The notes below the pieces were generated by a model. It was not told the origin of the DNA, searched no databases, and saw only the letters and a list, made by a program, of their open reading frames with translations. A DNA stretch of 11,586 nt, taken from assembly GCA_946406305.1 (NCBI GenBank), contig CAMJKC010000039.1, positions 1 through 11,586 of the forward strand, given 5' to 3'. The translations under genes and the position numbers were made by a program. Position 1 is the stretch's first letter, and the number at the start of each line of letters is the position of its first letter. This DNA is from an uncultured Lachnospiraceae bacterium. GTDB taxonomy: Bacteria > Bacillota > Clostridia > Lachnospirales > Lachnospiraceae. Shown in pieces: positions 6,018 to 11,586 of this stretch.

Positions 6018-9000
6018 ATGAGTTTCACACATTTACATTTGCATACAGGATATAGCATACTTGATGGAGCAGGTAGAATAGAGGACATAATAAAAAGGGC
6101 TAAAGATATAGGACAAAAGTCTATTGCTATTACTGACCATGGAGTCATGTATGGAGCAGTTGAGTTTTTTGAAACTGCAATATCAAATGGTATAAAGCCT
6201 ATAATAGGTTGTGAGGTGTATGTAGTAAGCGGAAGTAGGCTTGAAAGGAATAAAGATGAAGAGAGATATCATCTTATTTTATTGTGTGAAAATGACATAG
6301 GTTATAGAAATTTGTTAAAAATAGTATCAACAGGTTTCGTTGACGGTTTTTACTATAAGCCAAGAGTGGATTATGAAACACTTAGTAAATATCACGAAGG
6401 GTTGATATGCTTATCTGCTTGCCTTGCAGGAGAAGTGCAAAAGGAATTAGTTAAAGGAAATTTTTATGAAGCGAGACTTAGAGCGGAAAACTATATAAAC
6501 ATATTTGGCAAAAATAACTTTTTTATAGAAATACAAAATCATAATTTGGCAGAGGAACAAAAAATACATACAGATTTGATAAGACTTGCTAAAACTATTG
6601 ATGTTTTAGTAGTTGCTACAAATGATGTGCATTATACTTTACCTGAAGATGCTTTTGCGCATGACTGTCTCCTTTGTATGCAAACAAATAAAAAATTGGC
6701 AGATGCAGACAGGATGAAATATGTAGGAAATAATTATTATATAAAGACAGAAGAAGAGATGCTTAATGATTTTAAATTCTATGACGAGGCAGTATATAAT
6801 ACACAAATAATAGCAGATAGATGTAATGTCACTATGGAGTTTAATTCAAATCACTATGCAGATATATTAAAAAATATCAATAGAGTAAAAGAGAATGAGG
6901 GAAAAGATTTTTCTTCATTTGTTAAGAAGTGTGAATACCATGTTCCTAAATTTAAAATTCCTGACGGAGAAACAAATGTCAATTACTTAAAAAAATTATT
7001 AGAAGAAGGACTAAATGAAAGATATAAAGAAGTGACAGAAGAAATAAGAAATAGAGTTGACTACGAATTAAAAATAATCATTGATATGGGTTTTGTAGAT
7101 TATTTTTTGATTGTATGGGATTATATAAATTATGCGAAAAAAAATAACATTCCTGTAGGGCCTGGAAGAGGTAGTGCAGCAGGTAGTATTATTGCATATT
7201 TACTAAGAATTACAGATGTGGACCCTATAAAGCACAAACTCATATTTGAAAGATTTTTAAATCCATATAGATTCTCAATGCCAGATATAGATACTGACTT
7301 TAGCAATGAGGGTAGAGATGATGTTATAAATTATGTGAGAGAAAAATATGGAGATGACCATGTTGCACAAATAGTGACCTTTACTACACTTGGAGCTAAA
7401 AATGTAATTAAATCTGTTGGAAGAGTTATGGATGTTCCTTATGCAAGAATGGGAGCAATAACGAAGATGTTACCTAAATTTATGCAAAAGAACAAAGGTT
7501 TATATGAATTATTAAATGATGACATAGAAGAATATAGCACCAATGAGAGGATGGGAATTTTAAATTTCAGAGATGAATATAATTCTGATAGCCAAGTGAA
7601 GTATATAATAGATACAGCAATGAGGATAGAAAAAATACCGAGTGCGGCATCTATACATGCCTCAGGTGTTTTAATAGCAAAAGATGTAGTTACTAATTTT
7701 GTCCCACTTTCAAGAAGTAAAGAAGATATTATAACTACCGAATACACAATGACTGACCTTGAGCATTTAGGAATGCTTAAGATGGACTTTTTGGGACTTA
7801 GGAACCTTGATGTTATAAAGCACTGTGTAGAAGATATAAAAACAAATTTGAATATTGATGTTGACATAGACAATATTGATTATGAGGACCAAAAAGTTTA
7901 TGACATGATATCTGAAGGAGATACATTAGGTGTTTTCCAACTTGAGTCAGATGGAATGACAAATTTTATGAAGAGGTTAAAGCCAAGTTGTCTTGAAGAT
8001 ATAATTGCAGGAATAAGTTTGTATAGACCAGGTCCTATGCAATATATTCCTAAATATATACAGGGCAAGAAAAATAAGAATTCTATAAAATATGATTGTG
8101 ATGAGCTCATAGAGATACTTTCTCCTACATATGGTTGTATAACATATCAAGAGCAAGTTATGCAAATTGTCCAAAAACTTGCAGGCTATAGTTTTGGCAG
8201 AGCGGACATAGTTAGATATGCTATGGCAAAGAAAAAAACAGATATATTGGTTGAAGAGAGAAAAACATTTTTATATGGCAATAGTGAATTTAATATAGAT
8301 GGTTGCATAAAGAGAGGGATAAGTGAAAAAGTTGCAAATAAAATATTTGATGATATGATGGAGTTTGCAAAATATGCATTTAACAAACCTCATGCAGTAT
8401 CATATGCAATACTCGGATATCAAACTGCATATTTAAAGCATTACTATAGGTTATATTTTTATACGAGTATGTGTAATTCGGTCATAGAGAAAAATGAAGA
8501 ATTACAAAATTATGTAAATGCTATACTTTACGAAGGAATAAAAATATTGCCTCCTGATGTAAATAAGTCAAAAGTAAACTTTACGGTTGAAGGAGACAAT
8601 ATAAGAATGGGCTTTGCAGCATTAAAGGGCATCGGTCAAAATGTTGCAAGTGATATTTTGGAAGAAAGAGAAAAAAATGGACCTTATGATGGTTTTGTAA
8701 AAACTATAAAAAGATTTATTAAAGTTAAAGTAAATAAGAAGGCAATAGAAAACTTGATATGGTGTGGGGCATTTGATGAGTTTTATGGAAATAGAAATCA
8801 AAAAATAAATACATATTTTAAAATAGATGACAAAGATACTGGTCCAACTATTTTTGATTTTTTGCATGAAGATGTGATTGAAGAAGATGAAGATAAAAAA
8901 ATAATAGATACAGTAAAAAATATTAAAGAAATGCAACACGAACTACTATTGTTTTTAGAAAAAGATATATGTGGGATATATTTATCAGGAAGTCCACTCC

Positions 9001-9575
9001 TTAGATATAAAGATTACATAGAAAAAAATGTCACATTAAATTCAAATGATTTATTCATTGAAAGCGATGAAAATGGAGAAATTGTTGAGAAGGCATCTAT
9101 AGATGGAGATAGAGTTAAAACACTTGTCGTTATAAATGATGTCATCATAAGAATAAAAAATTCAAGATGGGCGACACTACATGTTGAAGATATGAACAGA
9201 GAATTTAATGTCATAATATTTGGCAAACTTTTAAATGAGGTAGAAGAAATATTAGAAAAGAACAACATTGTCGTTGTTGAAGGTAGAGTTCAGTTTAGAG
9301 ACAATGGAAGTGCTGGCGAGATAGTAGCTGACAAGGTGAGACTGATACAGAAGACAGTATGGATTAGAATAAAAAGCAGAGAAGAATATGAAAGTAAAAA
9401 AGAGGATATAAGAGAGTTGTTTTTTAAATATACTGGTCAAGATAAATGTAATATATATATTGAAGATGACAAACAAACTGAAGATTTGGGATTTGGTGTA
9501 AATGTCAATGAAAATTTAATTTCTGACTTAAATATTATGTTTAATGAAGATGATGTAAAGGTAACATATAAATGA
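6018..9575 (+). CDS. dnaE: DNA polymerase III alpha subunit, DnaE type
   Basis: This is the C-family polymerase catalytic subunit of the replisome. Order of domains in the 1185 residues: N-terminal PHP domain with apparently preserved metal ligands (H7 and H9 in HLHLHTGYS, D40-H41, E66 in GCEVY, H85, and the NDVHY motif); palm with GPGRGSAAGS, catalytic D425 and D427 in PDIDTDF and D590 in KMDFLGLR; fingers with GVFQLESDGM, LYRPGPM, TYGCITYQEQVMQI and AFNKPHAVSYA; helix-hairpin-helix around 860-950 (ALKGIGQNVA); OB fold about 1030-1115; then a C-terminal tail. Length is normal, but about 31 residues (276-306) are inserted between CNVTMEF and YHVPKF. It starts four bases after whiA, with GAGTGA (6008-6013) as a likely ribosome site. 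In Firmicutes it usually works beside PolC, which is not in view. Confidence 0.97.
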   Translation: MSFTHLHLHTGYSILDGAGRIEDIIKRAKDIGQKSIAITDHGVMYGAVEFFETAISNGIKPIIGCEVYVVSGSRLERNKDEERYHLILLCENDIGYRNLLKIVSTGFVDGFYYKPRVDYETLSKYHEGLICLSACLAGEVQKELVKGNFYEARLRAENYINIFGKNNFFIEIQNHNLAEEQKIHTDLIRLAKTIDVLVVATNDVHYTLPEDAFAHDCLLCMQTNKKLADADRMKYVGNNYYIKTEEEMLNDFKFYDEAVYNTQIIADRCNVTMEFNSNHYADILKNINRVKENEGKDFSSFVKKCEYHVPKFKIPDGETNVNYLKKLLEEGLNERYKEVTEEIRNRVDYELKIIIDMGFVDYFLIVWDYINYAKKNNIPVGPGRGSAAGSIIAYLLRITDVDPIKHKLIFERFLNPYRFSMPDIDTDFSNEGRDDVINYVREKYGDDHVAQIVTFTTLGAKNVIKSVGRVMDVPYARMGAITKMLPKFMQKNKGLYELLNDDIEEYSTNERMGILNFRDEYNSDSQVKYIIDTAMRIEKIPSAASIHASGVLIAKDVVTNFVPLSRSKEDIITTEYTMTDLEHLGMLKMDFLGLRNLDVIKHCVEDIKTNLNIDVDIDNIDYEDQKVYDMISEGDTLGVFQLESDGMTNFMKRLKPSCLEDIIAGISLYRPGPMQYIPKYIQGKKNKNSIKYDCDELIEILSPTYGCITYQEQVMQIVQKLAGYSFGRADIVRYAMAKKKTDILVEERKTFLYGNSEFNIDGCIKRGISEKVANKIFDDMMEFAKYAFNKPHAVSYAILGYQTAYLKHYYRLYFYTSMCNSVIEKNEELQNYVNAILYEGIKILPPDVNKSKVNFTVEGDNIRMGFAALKGIGQNVASDILEEREKNGPYDGFVKTIKRFIKVKVNKKAIENLIWCGAFDEFYGNRNQKINTYFKIDDKDTGPTIFDFLHEDVIEEDEDKKIIDTVKNIKEMQHELLLFLEKDICGIYLSGSPLLRYKDYIEKNVTLNSNDLFIESDENGEIVEKASIDGDRVKTLVVINDVIIRIKNSRWATLHVEDMNREFNVIIFGKLLNEVEEILEKNNIVVVEGRVQFRDNGSAGEIVADKVRLIQKTVWIRIKSREEYESKKEDIRELFFKYTGQDKCNIYIEDDKQTEDLGFGVNVNENLISDLNIMFNEDDVKVTYK

Positions 9576-11353
9576 TAAATAAAAATTATACTAAAGAATA
9601 TATATTAAAAATTTTAAATAAGAATCAATTTTTTTATGATAAAATATCAAGTGAATATTTAGAAAACAAAAAACTTAACGATAACATTGTATATGAATTT
9701 ACAAAATTCACAGGTGACACAGGGAGCATATTAGTTGATAGTAAAAACACATTTTTGTTAGTTGATGGGAGATATACACTTCAAGCTAAAAATGAATGTA
9801 AAAATACAAAAGTTATAGAAATAAGTAGAGAGTTTAGTGAGACAGATTTTTTAAAAACTAAAATAAAAAACAATGAAACTTTAATTTTAAACTCTAAAAA
9901 AATATCAATAGATGAAGTGAATAGCTTAAAAAATATATTTGGAGATAAAAAAATAAGAATTAGAAATTTTGATTTTAATGATGAAGTAAATATTGAAGAG
10001 TGCTTTTTTTTAGAAAATAGATACACATCATATAAGGCAAGAGTAAAAATTTTTAATTTATATAATGAATTAAAAAGAATTTATAAAATAGATAACTTTT
10101 TTTATATAACCTCAAATCTAAATGAAATAGCAACTTTAACTAATATTAGAAGAGTTACAAAATGTGATAATGATATTTATATAAAAGGGCATTTGATAAT
10201 TTTTGACAAATTCAGCATTCTATATTCAAATATAAAAAATAGTAAAAATATATCTAAGTATTTAAAGGACAATAATATATATTTAAAGAGGGAAGATGAT
10301 TTTTATAAAGATTTAAAAAATATAGACTTGGTTTTCAAAAAAAATATTAAGAATGTGGTCATAGACTACAAGGCAAATAATTACTATACTTATGAGTGCA
10401 TAAAAAATAACAAAAAAGTAATTATTCATAATGAAGATAATTCAGTTTTTACAAGAATTAATACGAGGAAAACAAAAAAAGAAATTGAAAATTTGCATAA
10501 AATAAATATACTGGATTCAAAATTTTTAATAAATGTGATATATATTTTAAAACATTTTAATTTTGACAAATGTAAATTATCGGAGTATGATGTAAAAAGT
10601 TTTTTAGATAGTATTAAAAGGAGTGATGATTATGTGACGACGAGCTTCAATACTATTGTAGCCTATGGAGAAAATTCTTCTATGCCACATTATTCTCCTA
10701 AAAAAAATTTTTCAAAAATAATAAAAAATGATAATATATTACTTATAGATATTGGTGGACATTATTTAGGTGGAACTACAGATGTCACGAGGACAATTAG
10801 TTTATATAGAGATAATAAAAAAATACCTCTTGAGTTGAAAAAAAATTATACCTTAGTTCTCAAATCTTTGTTAAATATATTATTTCAAAAGTTTAAAAAT
10901 GGAACTACTTATGATAAAATAGATTTTTTAGCAAGGTCTAATATGTTTAATGAATATTTAGATTATAATCATTCAACGGGACATGGTATAGGAACATTTT
11001 CAGATGTTCATTTTGGGAATAATATTTATTCAAAAAATAATAAGATGAAGATAATAGAGATAGATGAGGTTCAGTCTGCAGAGCCTGCTATATATATAGA
11101 AAATAAATATGGGATAAGACTTGAAGTTGACACATTGACAAAAAACGATACATCAAATAAATTTGGACAATTTTTAAAATTTGAGACACTTACACTTTGC
11201 CCTTTTGACTCTGATTTAATAGATAAAAATATGTTAAATAGTGATGATAAAAATAGACTAAATATGTATAATGAGAGAATATATAAAATAATGTCAAAAT
11301 ATTTGAGTAAAGAAGTAAAAAAGTGGCTTAAGAGTGCTACAAAAAAAATATAA
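9572..11353 (+). CDS. Aminopeptidase P family metallopeptidase (M24)
   Basis: This is probably an Xaa-Pro aminopeptidase, a cytoplasmic two-metal enzyme that removes an N-terminal residue preceding proline. At 593 residues it has the long three-domain layout of the APP1 type: two creatinase-like N-terminal domains (about 10-140 and 150-300), then the pita-bread catalytic domain and a C-terminal extension. The five metal ligands are present: D393 in LLIDIGG, D404 in TTDVTRT, H471 in HSTGHGIG, E504 in AEPAIYI and E518 in GIRLEVD; the supporting MPHYSP motif is also there. EPA replaces the more common EPG. Its ATG overlaps the dnaE stop (ATGA), with AAAGGT nine bases upstream, so translation is probably coupled. 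Base composition is clearly more AT-rich than dnaE (sampled lines 10-27% GC against about 18-42%), giving a protein rich in Lys, Asn and Ile. Close specificity is inferred. Confidence 0.88.
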   Translation: MINKNYTKEYILKILNKNQFFYDKISSEYLENKKLNDNIVYEFTKFTGDTGSILVDSKNTFLLVDGRYTLQAKNECKNTKVIEISREFSETDFLKTKIKNNETLILNSKKISIDEVNSLKNIFGDKKIRIRNFDFNDEVNIEECFFLENRYTSYKARVKIFNLYNELKRIYKIDNFFYITSNLNEIATLTNIRRVTKCDNDIYIKGHLIIFDKFSILYSNIKNSKNISKYLKDNNIYLKREDDFYKDLKNIDLVFKKNIKNVVIDYKANNYYTYECIKNNKKVIIHNEDNSVFTRINTRKTKKEIENLHKINILDSKFLINVIYILKHFNFDKCKLSEYDVKSFLDSIKRSDDYVTTSFNTIVAYGENSSMPHYSPKKNFSKIIKNDNILLIDIGGHYLGGTTDVTRTISLYRDNKKIPLELKKNYTLVLKSLLNILFQKFKNGTTYDKIDFLARSNMFNEYLDYNHSTGHGIGTFSDVHFGNNIYSKNNKMKIIEIDEVQSAEPAIYIENKYGIRLEVDTLTKNDTSNKFGQFLKFETLTLCPFDSDLIDKNMLNSDDKNRLNMYNERIYKIMSKYLSKEVKKWLKSATKKI

Positions 11354-11357
11354 ATAT

Positions 11358-11362
11358 AGGAG
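11358..11362 (+). promoter_or_regulatory. Ribosome binding site of the PAP2 gene
   Basis: AGGAG lies six bases before ATG 11369 and decides the start of the truncated last gene, which is too short to be seen by length alone. Confidence 0.8.
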
Positions 11363-11368
11363 ATAAAT

Positions 11369-11586
11369 ATGTTTTACAATTTTTTAAATACAGAATTTTT
11401 TGAGTTTGATTATTTAATAATGAGTTTCCACCACAAACTTGCAACCTATAGTGCACCAGTTCTAAATCTATTTGCAAATTTTTTAGCTTTTTTAGGAAAC
11501 AAAGGAGCTATATTTTTTATAATTGCAATAATTATGTTGTTTATGAAAAAATATAGAAAGTGTGGAATAGTAACTTTATTGTCACT
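11369..11586 (+). CDS. PAP2-family membrane phosphatase (3' partial)
   Basis: The frame is open to the right edge, giving 72 codons. The start has a good ribosome site and lies 15 bases after the peptidase stop, so it belongs to the same transcription unit. The N-terminus reads MFYNFLNTEFFEFDYLIMSFHHK, then APVLNLFANFLAFLGNKGAIFF, a hydrophobic helix (IIAIIMLF) and a basic KKYRK turn. This matches the beginning of PAP2-type phosphatases (undecaprenyl-diphosphatase BcrC-like or phosphatidylglycerophosphatase-like), which start with a short amphipathic stretch, the T/F-LGN-KG motif and a first membrane helix. The catalytic KX6RP, PSGH and SRX5HX3D motifs would lie beyond the window, so the substrate cannot be told. 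A role in recycling lipid carrier would suit the nearby mur genes, but that is inference. Confidence 0.72.
   Translation, partial: MFYNFLNTEFFEFDYLIMSFHHKLATYSAPVLNLFANFLAFLGNKGAIFFIIAIIMLFMKKYRKCGIVTLLS

Noticed and set aside
7439..7873. Minus-strand frame inside dnaE, along with similar ones at 1894-2319, 3221-3589, 5692-5970 and 8622-8939
   Set aside because: All lie opposite conserved coding sequence, lack ribosome sites and promoters, and have low-complexity hydrophobic products.
1..11586. Mobile elements, CRISPR arrays, tRNA or rRNA genes, defence systems
   Set aside because: No transposase, spaced repeats, clover-leaf structures or such protein motifs were seen; the window is almost fully covered by recognisable housekeeping genes.

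Overview
The window is a dense, AT-rich stretch of bacterial chromosome, roughly 30% GC by sampling lines. It carries housekeeping genes of low-GC Firmicutes type. A clostridial or Tissierellia/Peptostreptococcales-like anaerobe fits best: secG-rnr-smpB and murB-whiA-dnaE are both gene orders typical of that group, and strong Shine-Dalgarno sites and extended -10 promoters are present. Species cannot be fixed from sequence alone. No RNA genes, mobile elements, CRISPR or prophage are visible, and no stretch over 300 bases lacks a gene.

Layout. (1) Bases 1-870 hold the 3' part of a PstS-like substrate-binding protein fused to a C-terminal NTF2-like domain. (2) A well-formed promoter (908-936) drives secG (protein export). 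secG is followed by an intrinsic terminator (1193-1223) that abuts the start of rnr (3'-5' exoribonuclease), and smpB (trans-translation) follows directly. (3) On the minus strand lies murI (glutamate racemase), convergent with smpB (4-base gap) and divergent from murB. (4) murB-whiA-dnaE-M24 aminopeptidase-PAP2 phosphatase run rightward, tightly packed or overlapping, probably as one operon from the murB promoter. The PAP2 gene runs off the right edge.

How the genes work together. rnr and smpB serve ribosome rescue and RNA decay. murI (D-glutamate) and murB (UDP-MurNAc) supply two inputs to peptidoglycan precursors and share one 36-bp block of overlapping divergent promoters. A lipid phosphatase at the far end may add to envelope metabolism. 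whiA and dnaE link the cluster to division control and replication.

No clearly new defence or mobile system was found. The most noteworthy points are the mutually overlapping murI/murB promoters with a predicted near-leaderless murI mRNA, a WhiA about 110 residues too short that lacks its first LAGLIDADG half, the apparent loss of rapZ and yvcK between murB and whiA, and an RNase R-type enzyme without HTH or basic tail beside smpB.
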